A stretch of DNA of 64,000 bases from an uncultured Roseburia sp. (GCA_947174805.1 CAMWKH010000002.1:124001-188000); one strand, 5' to 3'. Shown: positions 1 to 9,187, counted from the stretch's first letter. Notes: generated by a model not told the origin, from the letters alone. A program made the numbers and translations.

Positions 1-1365
1 TTTACTGCAGCGTCTGGCCAGCTCCTTTAAAACCACGTCCCCGTTGTTGTGGCCCAAAGTGTCATTTACATTTTTAAAACCGTCCACATCAAAGAGTATC
101 ATGCCAAAGGACCTGTGCCCGTCAATTTTTTCCTGGAGTTCCTGATAAAATACAGCCCGGTTCTTAAGCCCTGTGAGCATATCGTATTTGGCCTCAATTT
201 CAAAATTCTCTTTCTCTTTCTGCAAATCATCGTTAATCCGGCTCTTTTTTTTGTTTTCCAGGACCAGGCGGATGACAACTATTGCCATCACCGTCCCAGC
301 CGCCAGGGCGATTAAGAGGTACACCCAGTTCCGCTCCAGAAAGCTTGTCTGATGATTGATAATACGGCTGCCCTTGGGCAGTTCAGACGCTTTGATATCA
401 AACCTGCGCATAACGTCCTCATCAAAACAGCACTCTCTGGGAGAACCCTGAATCACATCCGGCAGTTTCCCCCTTTGATTATCAAATTCTTCTTTTAACA
501 TATTGGCTGCAAGATATCCCATCTGCCTGTGGGATACCCTCTCCCCTCCAAGCACGCCGTTTCCCATTCCAAGGGAGATCACCGTAAATACGGGAATCCC
601 GGCGTGGGCGCTAATCCACTGGGCTGCCTCTCTGCTGGTGTATATATTTCCTTCCTTATCGCTGCTGCACAGAACATAAAACAGTATGGTGTCATCCTGA
701 AGTTCCTCCAGTTTCTTTCCAAACTCTTCCTTGCTGTACTCTGATGCGTTAATCTCCCCAAATTCCAACTGAGGATATTTATTTTGAAAACGGTAAAATT
801 CTTCCCTCTCGCCCTCCCCTGTCATGCTGTTATCCAAAACAGCCAGCACACGGTTGGCATGGGGGTAGAGTTTATAGGCCAATTCCAGGGTATTCCCATA
901 GGAAAGTTCCTCCACCACGCCGGAAATCAAGGGGTCTAACCGTCTCGCCTCCGATGCCTGGGCTTTATTGTTTATCCCCTCAAAGGCGATGGGAATTCCG
1001 GAAAACAGCTCCTGCCTGTGCTCCAAAACAAACTGAAAAGCTGCGTCATCCCCCACGATAATACCGTCGTAAGGTTTTACCTCTGACAGATACAGGCGCA
1101 TACTCTGATAAAATAAATCCATGCCCTCACCGGAGGTAACATTTTTTGTGTCCATAAACTTATAATCCAAGGCCACGCCATCCCCCAGCCCCTCTTGGAT
1201 TCCCTCAATCTGAAGCGGAACCGTCTCCCAGCCGTAAGAGTAGGAACTGATAAACAGCACCCGCTTTTCCGTTTCCAAGGCTGATACCTGGCTGACGGCA
1301 CCAAAACAGATGCCCAGAACAAATAGTATACAAATCAGATATTTTGGATTCCCCGTTCTCTTCAT
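1..1365 (-). CDS. Signal peptide / ABC-type substrate-binding domain / TM / GGDEF diguanylate cyclase (C-terminus runs off the window)
   Basis: Hand reverse translation from ATG at 1365: MKRTGNPKYLICILFVLGICFGAVSQVSALETEKRVLFISSYSYGWETV... through ...YDMLTGLKNRAVFYQELQEKIDGHRSFGMILFDVDGFKNVNDTLGHNNGDVVLKELARRCSK. Open to the window edge, so not in the ORF track. Confidence 0.85.
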   Translation of the reverse strand, partial: MKRTGNPKYLICILFVLGICFGAVSQVSALETEKRVLFISSYSYGWETVPLQIEGIQEGLGDGVALDYKFMDTKNVTSGEGMDLFYQSMRLYLSEVKPYDGIIVGDDAAFQFVLEHRQELFSGIPIAFEGINNKAQASEARRLDPLISGVVEELSYGNTLELAYKLYPHANRVLAVLDNSMTGEGEREEFYRFQNKYPQLEFGEINASEYSKEEFGKKLEELQDDTILFYVLCSSDKEGNIYTSREAAQWISAHAGIPVFTVISLGMGNGVLGGERVSHRQMGYLAANMLKEEFDNQRGKLPDVIQGSPRECCFDEDVMRRFDIKASELPKGSRIINHQTSFLERNWVYLLIALAAGTVMAIVVIRLVLENKKKSRINDDLQKEKENFEIEAKYDMLTGLKNRAVFYQELQEKIDGHRSFGMILFDVDGFKNVNDTLGHNNGDVVLKELARRCSK

Positions 1366-1511
1366 ACCTCTTCCTCTTTTCATATACGAAACACCGGTAC
1401 TTTTATCCTATAATACCACACTTTTTATTAATTTTACAGTATTATTCTACAATATTTGTATTTGTTGTCCCATCCATCCTCTAACATCCAAAGTATATAC
1501 GCCGCAGCTAA

Positions 1512-1557
1512 AAATCCGCCCCGTTTACCAAAGCCGGTCTGAAAACGGGGCGGATTT
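1512..1557 (-). terminator. Intrinsic terminator downstream of dhaK
   Basis: 15-bp perfect inverted repeat AAATCCGCCCCGTTT / AAACGGGGCGGATTT with a 16-nt loop just past the dhaK stop. Confidence 0.8.
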
Positions 1558-1603
1558 CATGACAGTAAAATATTAGCCAAACTGTCAACCTATTTCATTA
1601 AAT

Positions 1604-2599
1604 TTAAACCTGAACAAATGCAGGTGTATCAGCGGAGGCATTCAAATATTTCTTTAATTCCTCATCTAATTTCAACAGGGTAACGGAATAGCCTGCCATA
1701 TCGATAGAAGTCATATAATTCCCCACATAGGTTTTGGCAATTTTTATCTTATTGTCTCCCAATACCTTTGACACTGTAAGGTTGGCAAGATAGAGTTCCT
1801 GTAAGGGCGTTGCCCCCAGACCGTTTACTAAAACTGCCACTTCGTCTCCCTCTTTGTAAATGCCTTCCTCCAAAATTTTTCCCAGAAGATGTACTGTGGT
1901 ATCTTCCACAGAGCGGATTTTTTCCCTGTGGGTTCCCGGCTCCCCATGGATTCCCATTCCAATTTCCACCTCGTCCTCCGGCAGCTCAAAACTGGGTTTT
2001 CCGGCAGAGGGTACGGTACAGGGTGCAAGGGCCATTCCCATGCTTCTCACATTGGCGATAACTTTCTCTGCAACAGCCTTTACTTCTGCCAAGTCTTTTC
2101 CTTCCTCTGCACATGCCCCTGCGCATTTATGTACAAAAATAGTTCCTGCAATACCTCTTCTTCCCGTAGTCCAGGTGCTGTTCTCCACTGCCACGTCGTC
2201 ATTTACCACCACTTTTTCCACGGAAATCCCCTCGTCAGCCGCCATCTCCGCAGCCATCTCGAAATTCATCACGTCCCCGGTATAATTCTTGATGATAAGA
2301 AGGGCTCCTTTTCCCCCGTCAGCCGCTTTAATTGCCTCGTATACCTGGTCCGGGGTGGGAGAGGTAAACATAGCTCCGGCAACTGCTGCATCCAACATAC
2401 CTTTCCCCACAAATCCGCCGTGGGCCGGTTCATGTCCGCTTCCGCCGCCGCTTACCAAAATCACTTTTCCCTGAGAGCCGCCGGCTCTCACCAATACGTC
2501 ACAGTCCTCTACCCTTTTCACATATTCCGGGTGGGCCAGCACCATTCCCCTTAACATTTCGTCTACGATATTGTCCGGGTTGTTAATCATTTTTTTCAA
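1604..2599 (-). CDS. dhaK: Dihydroxyacetone kinase subunit DhaK
   Basis: GSGHEPAHGGFVGKGMLDAAVAGAMFTSPTPDQ and GMGIHGEPG motifs. Probable TTG start at 2599 behind AAGGAGGAAACTACA; the track start is 2620. Confidence 0.93.
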   Translation of the reverse strand: MKKMINNPDNIVDEMLRGMVLAHPEYVKRVEDCDVLVRAGGSQGKVILVSGGGSGHEPAHGGFVGKGMLDAAVAGAMFTSPTPDQVYEAIKAADGGKGALLIIKNYTGDVMNFEMAAEMAADEGISVEKVVVNDDVAVENSTWTTGRRGIAGTIFVHKCAGACAEEGKDLAEVKAVAEKVIANVRSMGMALAPCTVPSAGKPSFELPEDEVEIGMGIHGEPGTHREKIRSVEDTTVHLLGKILEEGIYKEGDEVAVLVNGLGATPLQELYLANLTVSKVLGDNKIKIAKTYVGNYMTSIDMAGYSVTLLKLDEELKKYLNASADTPAFVQV

Positions 2600-2666
2600 T
2601 GTAGTTTCCTCCTTCTCCAATTTGAAAGTTTATATTTACGTTGCGATGCGTGATACTTATTAATAA

Positions 2667-2682
2667 AGCAAAATCCGTGCCA
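2667..2682 (-). promoter_or_regulatory. Sigma-54 (-24/-12) promoter of dhaK
   Basis: Minus strand TGGCAC-GGATT-TTGCT, an exact match to TGGCACN5TTGCW, ~70-80 nt upstream of the dhaK start. Confidence 0.9.
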
Positions 2683-2867
2683 GTTTTCCATATTTCCCCT
2701 TGTGGGCCAAAGAAACTTTTTCCCTGGAAATATCACTGTATGCCTGGTGTCCAAACCGAAATCATTTCTTGGTAATTTTTCTCAAGTTGATATTTTTTAC
2801 CAGCCTTGTTTTCCCCTTCCCTCAATGCCGGGGAATTTTTCCCAAGTTTTTCTGAAGGCCCATGCGT

Positions 2868-2889
2868 AAAACGCTGATGAGAGCGTTTC
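2868..2889. repeat. Inverted repeat downstream of ptsI (terminator or regulator site)
   Basis: AAAACGCT-GATGAG-AGCGTTT in the 300-bp ptsI-dhaK intergenic region. Confidence 0.45.
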
Positions 2890-2922
2890 GCGCGCCAATT
2901 ACTGTGAGAAAGCTTGATTTCG

Positions 2923-4611
2923 TCAGCACTTCTTTAAATACTCCCGAACCTCCCCTGCATCCGTAAGGCTTAAAATCTCATCCAGATTAATCCCGCTGCT
3001 GTCCATATTCCGAATCTGTTCTTTGATTCCGGGGGCCTGGGACGGGCTCATGCTGAGCTCATCCATGCCAAGGGCCAAAAGGAAGGGCAGGGCAAGCTTA
3101 TCTCCGGCCATCTCCCCGCACATTCCCGCCCAGATTCCCGCCTCATGGGCACTTGTAACGATTCTATAGATGGAGTGGAGCACTGCTGGGTTAAAATAGT
3201 CATAGAGATAACCCACTGACTGGTTCCCTCTGTCCACCGCCAGAGTGTACTGCACCAAATCATTTGTACCGATGCTGAAAAAATCTACATGTCTGGCAAA
3301 GACAGGAGCCATAATGGAAGCCGAGGGGGTCTCCACCATAATTCCCAGTGGAACATCCTTGGCAAAGGGGATTTTTTCTGCAAGAAGCTCCTCTTTCACC
3401 TCCTCTGCCAGCTTTTTTGTTTCAAGAATTTCCGAAAGAGAAGATACCATAGGAATCATAATCCCCACTTTTCCGTAAACCCCAGCCCGGTAAATTGCCC
3501 GAAGCTGGATTTTAAACATCTCCTTTTTTGCCAGGCAGATACGGATAGCACGAAATCCCAGGAAAGGATTTTCCTCCGGGGAAAGGCCAAGGGCACTGCA
3601 GTGTTTGTCTCCCCCGATATCTAATGTACGGATAATGCAGAGATTTCCCTCTGCCTTCTCCGCCACCTCTCTGTAGGCCAAAAACTGCTGTTCCTCCCCG
3701 GGAAGCTCCTCTCTGTCCATAAAGAGAAATTCTGTCCGGAAAAGTCCGACCCCCTCACACCCCAGGGAAAGGGCCTTCTCCATATCCTGCTCTCCGCTGA
3801 TATTTGCCGCCACCGTCACGTTTTTGCCGTCCCTTGTCCTGGCAGGGAGTTTTGCCCTCTCAGCCAGATATTTTTTCTGCTCCTCCTGTTTTTTGGCAAG
3901 TTCCCGATAGTTTTCCATCTCCTTTTCCGAGGGATTTAAATATATCACTCCCTGATTGGCATCCACAATGACATTCTCCCCCTCAGAAATCTCCTCCGGG
4001 TTTAAGCTTACCCCCACCATTGTGACAAAACCCTTGGACTTTGCAATAATTACCGCATGGGAAGTCTTACTTCCGTTTTCCAACAAAACGGCTTTCACCT
4101 GTTTTTCTGATAAAGAGGCCATCAAAGACGGCTCTATGTCCTTTGCGCATAAAACAACATTTTCCCCCTCTATGGAGAACTCTTTCATGCCCAGAAGTTT
4201 TCGTAAGAAACGGTTTCCCACATCGATAATATCTTTCTGGCGCTCCCTTAAATATTCGTCGTCAATCTCGTCAAACATGGCTTTAAAATCTGAAACGGCT
4301 TTTAACACCGCCTCCGGGGCAGATTCCCCTTTTTCCATGTAATCTGAAATGGCGTCCTGGAAAGATATATCCTCCATAAGAAGCTGGTGCGCTTCTAATA
4401 TTTCCACCTCACTCTCTGTAAGGTCTTCCCTGTTTTGTAAGAGACTGCAAAGGTCTTCCCCGGCGCTTGTACGGGCCTTTTCATACTTCTCCTTCTCCCT
4501 CTCTGCATCCTCCTTCACGTACCTCTGTAATCTCGTTTCATAATCCAGGTTTAAAAAACAAACCGCGCCTGCGGCAATTCCCTCCACCACAACGCTGCCT
4601 TTTCTTTCCAT
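2923..4611 (-). CDS. ptsI: PTS enzyme I (phosphoenolpyruvate-protein phosphotransferase), Dha-locus paralogue
   Basis: ENGSKTSHAVIIAKSKGF active-site region and EGVGLFRTEFLFMDR, GIMVETPSA, FFSIGTNDLVQYTLAVDR motifs. Confidence 0.95.
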   Translation of the reverse strand: MERKGSVVVEGIAAGAVCFLNLDYETRLQRYVKEDAEREKEKYEKARTSAGEDLCSLLQNREDLTESEVEILEAHQLLMEDISFQDAISDYMEKGESAPEAVLKAVSDFKAMFDEIDDEYLRERQKDIIDVGNRFLRKLLGMKEFSIEGENVVLCAKDIEPSLMASLSEKQVKAVLLENGSKTSHAVIIAKSKGFVTMVGVSLNPEEISEGENVIVDANQGVIYLNPSEKEMENYRELAKKQEEQKKYLAERAKLPARTRDGKNVTVAANISGEQDMEKALSLGCEGVGLFRTEFLFMDREELPGEEQQFLAYREVAEKAEGNLCIIRTLDIGGDKHCSALGLSPEENPFLGFRAIRICLAKKEMFKIQLRAIYRAGVYGKVGIMIPMVSSLSEILETKKLAEEVKEELLAEKIPFAKDVPLGIMVETPSASIMAPVFARHVDFFSIGTNDLVQYTLAVDRGNQSVGYLYDYFNPAVLHSIYRIVTSAHEAGIWAGMCGEMAGDKLALPFLLALGMDELSMSPSQAPGIKEQIRNMDSSGINLDEILSLTDAGEVREYLKKC

Positions 4612-4652
4612 GTCCTCACCTCATTTCCGAAAGACCAAGACTATAAGAGTAC

Positions 4653-4919
4653 CTATTCTTCATAAAAGCTGTTTGCAAACATATCGTCCAGCTTTTCAAA
4701 CACTTCCTCTTCGTCCTCACCCTCCACTTGAAGGGTAATCTCCGTGCCTTTTTTGGCCCCCAGGGTGGTGAGCATCAAGACACTTTTTCCGTTGGCCTTC
4801 TTACTCCCGGCAAGGAGTGTCACAACGCTTTTATGTTTTCCTGCTAATTTTGCAATTTCCGCTGCAGGCCTTGCATGAAGGCCCATTTGATTGTTTACCG
4901 TATATGTACCTGTTTTCAT
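4653..4919 (-). CDS. HPr family phosphocarrier protein
   Basis: 88 aa; MGLHARPAAEIAKLA (active His) and NGKSVLMLTTLGA. Confidence 0.93.
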   Translation of the reverse strand: MKTGTYTVNNQMGLHARPAAEIAKLAGKHKSVVTLLAGSKKANGKSVLMLTTLGAKKGTEITLQVEGEDEEEVFEKLDDMFANSFYEE

Positions 4920-4932
4920 CTCACACGTCTCC

Positions 4933-5322
4933 CTATTCTAATTTTGATATCTGTTTTGCCAGTTCCGCAGCCTCAAGCACTTCCTTTAAAGTTCCCCCGA
5001 TTGCGGCCTGCACTGCTGCACTGACTGCCCCCTCCAAAATAGGTGCGTCTGCGATTTCCACTGCAATATCTTCCTCCAGCAAATCGATTGCCATCTGGGA
5101 ACTTAAAATCCCGCTGCCCAAATCTGCCAAAAGCACCACGCCGTCCCCGTCGTTTGTCTTTTCAATCCCCTCTTTGATACGGATGGCGTCTGTTCCGATA
5201 CTTCCGTCCTCCATGCCTCCCACTGCCAATACCCGGTGGTCTTCCCCCGCCATCTGGACAGCAAGCTCATAGATACCCTCCGCAGCTTTCTTGCTGTGGG
5301 ATACAATCAATATTCCTACCAT
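4933..5322 (-). CDS. dhaM: Dihydroxyacetone kinase phosphoryl donor subunit DhaM (EIIA-Man-like)
   Basis: MVGILIVSHSKKAAEGIYELAVQMAG...VLLADLGSGILSSQMA; lies between dhaL and HPr. Confidence 0.92.
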   Translation of the reverse strand: MVGILIVSHSKKAAEGIYELAVQMAGEDHRVLAVGGMEDGSIGTDAIRIKEGIEKTNDGDGVVLLADLGSGILSSQMAIDLLEEDIAVEIADAPILEGAVSAAVQAAIGGTLKEVLEAAELAKQISKLE

Positions 5323-5337
5323 AGTCTCCCCTCCTGT

Positions 5338-5967
5338 TTATTTCAAATTGTTCAGATAAAATGCCTGTATTGCCCGAAGGGTGATAAGGGAAGATGTAGC
5401 TCCCGGGTCCTGATGCCCGATACTCCTCTCGCCCAGATAACTTGCACGGCCTTTTGTAGCCCGGATGGTCTTAGTAAATTCCACACCCTCTTCCGCCGCC
5501 TGGCACATTGCCTCCAGACATTCTTCCGTACTTTTTCCCTCTTCCATCGCCTTGGTCAGGGCATCAAAAGCAGGCTCTAAGGCATCCAGCATGGTTTTTT
5601 CCCCCCTCTGGGCCTTTCCCCGCATTTTCACTCCCCCGATGACTGCGGCGAGCATCTCTTTCCCGTCTAAAAGGGTGATAGATGTCTTACCCGCCACCGC
5701 CCCCGCAGCTTTCATATAGGCGGTTCCGTAAAGAGGCCCGGATGCTCCCCCCACTTTAGATAAAAGAGTCATCCCCACTTTTTTTAACACCTTGCCCATA
5801 TCTTCCTCGTCCTGGGGAAGCTGGGCAAGGACTTCCGTAAATCCCCTCGCCATATTTACCCCGTGGTCGGCATCCCCGATTTCCCTGTCCAAATCCGTGA
5901 GGAATTCCTTGTTTTCAATAATGTCATTCCCGATTTTTTCCATGCACTGATAAATTTTAGCTGACAT
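5338..5967 (-). CDS. dhaL: Dihydroxyacetone kinase subunit DhaL
   Basis: LDREIGDADHGVNMARG and SYLGERSIGHQDPGATSS motifs. Confidence 0.95.
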   Translation of the reverse strand: MSAKIYQCMEKIGNDIIENKEFLTDLDREIGDADHGVNMARGFTEVLAQLPQDEEDMGKVLKKVGMTLLSKVGGASGPLYGTAYMKAAGAVAGKTSITLLDGKEMLAAVIGGVKMRGKAQRGEKTMLDALEPAFDALTKAMEEGKSTEECLEAMCQAAEEGVEFTKTIRATKGRASYLGERSIGHQDPGATSSLITLRAIQAFYLNNLK

Positions 5968-6039
5968 GTAAATACCCTCCTGTTCTCTTTGTTAACCGTT
6001 CAAGAGCTGAACCGTTACGAATCTTATACTATATTTATA

Positions 6040-6055
6040 AGCAAAAACCGTGCCA
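6040..6055 (-). promoter_or_regulatory. Sigma-54 (-24/-12) promoter of dhaL-dhaM-HPr-ptsI
   Basis: Minus strand TGGCAC-GGTTT-TTGCT, exact consensus, ~75-90 nt upstream of the dhaL start. Confidence 0.92.
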
Positions 6056-6089
6056 CTTTATCCCTGAAACAAGAACTGGAAAGGCATAT

Positions 6090-7844
6090 TCACTCTTCCA
6101 GGTGATATTTCCGGGCCTTGGCAGCCACGGTTTTATGTGTGAGCCCAAGGGCTTTCGCCGCCCTGTTATAACTTTTATATTTTTTCAGAGCTTTTCTTAT
6201 AATTTCTCTCTCATAGTACTCCCAGGGCATAATTTCTTCCTCTTTAGCCACGTCCAGGGAAAGGACTTTGCCTGAAGTATATTCACTGATATAACCGGGA
6301 AGGTCAATTTTTTGTATTATCTGCCCCTCTGCCAAAATATTCACCCGCTCCATCACGTTCTCAAGCTCTCTGATATTTCCCGGCCAGGAATAATTTACCA
6401 ATACCTCCATCACATCCGGGGAAATTTTTTTGGCCTCACACTTAAGCTCCTCCCCGATTTTTCTCAGGAAATGTTCACAGAGCAGGGGAATATCCTCCCT
6501 CCGCTCCCTTAGAGGGGGCAGCCAGATGGGAATCACATTGAGCCGGTAGTAAAGGTCTTCCCTGAACTCTCCTTTTTCCACAAGTTCTTCCAAATTCCTG
6601 TTGGTTGCGGCAATTATTCTGGCATCCACCTGTATAGTTCTCTCGTCCCCCACCCGCTGAAATTCTTTCTTCTGGATTACCCGCAGCATTTTTGCCTGCA
6701 TGGCTTTATTTAGTTCCCCTATTTCATCCAAAAATATCGTTCCTTTATCCGCCAGCTCAAATTTACCAATCTTTGTCTTTACGGCACCGGTGTAAGCCCC
6801 GCGGACATGGCCGAACATCTCGCTCTCCAAGAGATTTTCCGGGATTGCGGCACAGTTTACCCGGATAAAGGGTTGCTTTGCCCTCTCGCTGGAATAGTGG
6901 ATGGCCTCCGCCACCAGCTCTTTCCCCGTGCCGCTCTCCCCCCGTATGAGCACATTAAAATTGTTGTCCGCAGTTTTGGCCGCCATTTTCATGGCATCGT
7001 AAAGCTTGCTGCTGACTCCCACCATCCGGTTAAAAGCAGGGTTAAGTTTCTGCCTCCTGTTTAACTCTTCCTCCAAATATTCCGTCTTTGCGGAAAGCCG
7101 GCTGATTCTGTCCATAAGCTCCTGAATCTCGCTTAAGCTTTTCACAACGGATATTCCCTCCATGGCCTGCTGGTTTGCAAAGGTGTAGGCCACCTGCATG
7201 AGTTTTGACACATCCTCAATACTGCTGACGGCGCCTTTCACCTCATGATTCTCCAGAATCGGCGTTGTGTTTACCACAATGCTGGCATCCCCGATGGTTT
7301 TTGCATAACCCAGCACAGGTTTCCCCGTATCCACCACTTCCGGCAATTTAGACTGGGGAAAAACCTCCGTCACCTTTTTCCCCAGCACTTCCCTTTCTGG
7401 AATGCCGAATATTTTTTCCGCCTGGCGGTTATAGATAATCACCGTATAACGGCTGTCCACCACCACAAGCCCCGTCTCTATATTGCTGTAAATATTTTCC
7501 GCTGTGATGGCATTGTCCTGCAAAAGAGAATCCACCTGGCCAAGCTCCACAGGGCTCATGGAAAAATCGCTCTCCAAAAGCCGCCTCATTTCAGCGGCGG
7601 CTTCCACTGCCCCCTCCCCCACTGTAACCAGGAAGATTTCCTCATTCTGCCGGATTTTAAGGGCTGTCACCAACAGAATACTGGTTAAAGGGACGTTGTG
7701 CATCCCCTCCCTTCGGATGTAAAATGTCACTCTGTGCTCTTTTTGCAGATTGTCCGCTTTCTGCACAATCATAGCTGCCACTCTGACATGCAGCCCGTTT
7801 TTGCAGTTAATTTTTATTTTCTCCTCCACTGTGGTTTTCCCCAT
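6090..7844 (-). CDS. Sigma-54-dependent activator: HPr-like domain / PAS / AAA+ / Fis-type HTH
   Basis: N-terminal INCKNGLHVRVAAMIVQKA (HPr-like); GESGTGKELVAEAIH Walker A; RGAYTGA (GAFTGA-type loop); GTIFLDEIGEL Walker B; C-terminal Fis HTH YNRAAKALGLTHKTVAAKARKY. Confidence 0.93.
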   Translation of the reverse strand: MGKTTVEEKIKINCKNGLHVRVAAMIVQKADNLQKEHRVTFYIRREGMHNVPLTSILLVTALKIRQNEEIFLVTVGEGAVEAAAEMRRLLESDFSMSPVELGQVDSLLQDNAITAENIYSNIETGLVVVDSRYTVIIYNRQAEKIFGIPEREVLGKKVTEVFPQSKLPEVVDTGKPVLGYAKTIGDASIVVNTTPILENHEVKGAVSSIEDVSKLMQVAYTFANQQAMEGISVVKSLSEIQELMDRISRLSAKTEYLEEELNRRQKLNPAFNRMVGVSSKLYDAMKMAAKTADNNFNVLIRGESGTGKELVAEAIHYSSERAKQPFIRVNCAAIPENLLESEMFGHVRGAYTGAVKTKIGKFELADKGTIFLDEIGELNKAMQAKMLRVIQKKEFQRVGDERTIQVDARIIAATNRNLEELVEKGEFREDLYYRLNVIPIWLPPLRERREDIPLLCEHFLRKIGEELKCEAKKISPDVMEVLVNYSWPGNIRELENVMERVNILAEGQIIQKIDLPGYISEYTSGKVLSLDVAKEEEIMPWEYYEREIIRKALKKYKSYNRAAKALGLTHKTVAAKARKYHLEE

Positions 7845-7858
7845 TGTCCTGCCCCTCT

Positions 7859-9142
7859 TTATAAATAAGTTTTTCGCATCTGCGTGTTTGGAATCTGAAG
7901 CTGCTCCCTGTATTTCGCCACAGTCCTTCTGGAAATGCCATTCCCCTGCTCTGTTAAAAGCTTTGCAATGTCTGCGTCGGAAAGGGGCTTTCTCTTATCC
8001 TCCCCCTCAATGATTTCCTGGATTCTGCCTTTCAAATTGCACACATCTCCCTGGGGCCCTTTGTAAGAAAAAAAGTATTTCATCTCAAAAACTCCCCACC
8101 TGCACTCAAGATACTTGTCCTTCACCGCCCTGCTCACAGTGGATTCATGAAGGTTTAATGCTTGGGCAATATCCAAAAGATTCATGGGCCTTAAATATCC
8201 CTTTCCCCTGTCAAAAAACTCCTCCTGCCAATCCACCAAAGCTTCCGTTACGGCAAAAAGCGTCTCCTCTCGCTTTCCTACATTTTTCAAAAACATCTTT
8301 GCCCTGGTGTACTGCTCTTTTAAATATGCATTCTCCTCTCTGCCCCGTGCCTGTGCCAGCAGGGGCAGATTTTCCGGTGATAATTCTAAGGCAGGAACTT
8401 TCTCCCTGTTTAAAAAAATCCGGTATTGCCCCTCCTGCTTCTTCACTGTCACATCAGGGTAAAGAAACAGATTTTTTTCCTGTGCATATCCGTACCCCCG
8501 CCCCGGAACCGGCTCTAATTTGTCTTTTATGTAGGCGATCCCCTCCGCTGTCTCCTCCAGGGAAAGCCCTGTCTCCCTGCTGATTTTGGGAAGTTTATTC
8601 TGGGCAATATCTAAAAGATACCCCTCCACCAAGAGCCGGGCCCTGTTGGTGTTTTCATCCTTCCCTGTAAGCTGTAACAGGAGGCATTCTTTTAAATCCC
8701 TGGCAAAGACTCCAGGGGGATCAAATCCCTGCAAAAAACAGATGGTTTTCTCCCCCTCCTGACTGGAAATCCCAAGCCTTTTTGAAATCTCCCCCACATC
8801 TATTTTCAGATATCCGGATTCTTCCATACACTGGATAAAATAATCCGCAATGTTCTGTTCCCTGGCAGAGAGCCCTTTGGTTAAAAGCTGCATTCTCAAA
8901 TATTCTTTTAGCCCCGGCTCACAGCTCTTTTCGTCTGCCAGAACATTTACATAAGACTGGTACTTTGAAAACTCCCCCCGTTTTTTTGTGTACTCCAGCA
9001 TGGGGTTTGACAAAACCTCCTCCTCAATGCACTGATTCAGCTCCTCCGCCCCCATCTGAAGAATCTGCAGCGCCTGCTCCATCTGCGGCGTTAAAATTAA
9101 CTGCTGTGTCTGCCCAAGGGAGACATCCATCCCTATCTGCAT
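7859..9142 (-). CDS. rpoN: RNA polymerase sigma-54 factor
   Basis: N-terminal Q/L-rich region I (LILTPQMEQALQILQM) and C-terminal RpoN box SRRTVAKYREQLQIP. Confidence 0.95.
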   Translation of the reverse strand: MQIGMDVSLGQTQQLILTPQMEQALQILQMGAEELNQCIEEEVLSNPMLEYTKKRGEFSKYQSYVNVLADEKSCEPGLKEYLRMQLLTKGLSAREQNIADYFIQCMEESGYLKIDVGEISKRLGISSQEGEKTICFLQGFDPPGVFARDLKECLLLQLTGKDENTNRARLLVEGYLLDIAQNKLPKISRETGLSLEETAEGIAYIKDKLEPVPGRGYGYAQEKNLFLYPDVTVKKQEGQYRIFLNREKVPALELSPENLPLLAQARGREENAYLKEQYTRAKMFLKNVGKREETLFAVTEALVDWQEEFFDRGKGYLRPMNLLDIAQALNLHESTVSRAVKDKYLECRWGVFEMKYFFSYKGPQGDVCNLKGRIQEIIEGEDKRKPLSDADIAKLLTEQGNGISRRTVAKYREQLQIPNTQMRKTYL

Positions 9143-9187
9143 ACCTTCACCCCATCTACAAATTTCTTTCTCTTACATATGAGAAAC

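Noticed and set aside
1860-2554. Overlapping plus-strand ORFs (141 and 221 aa) antisense to dhaK
   Set aside because: Shadow ORFs of a well-supported coding gene; no family resemblance or RBS.
7859-9142. rpoN as a novel or plasmid-type sigma factor
   Set aside because: Regions I and III and the RpoN box look canonical; only its neighbourhood is notable.
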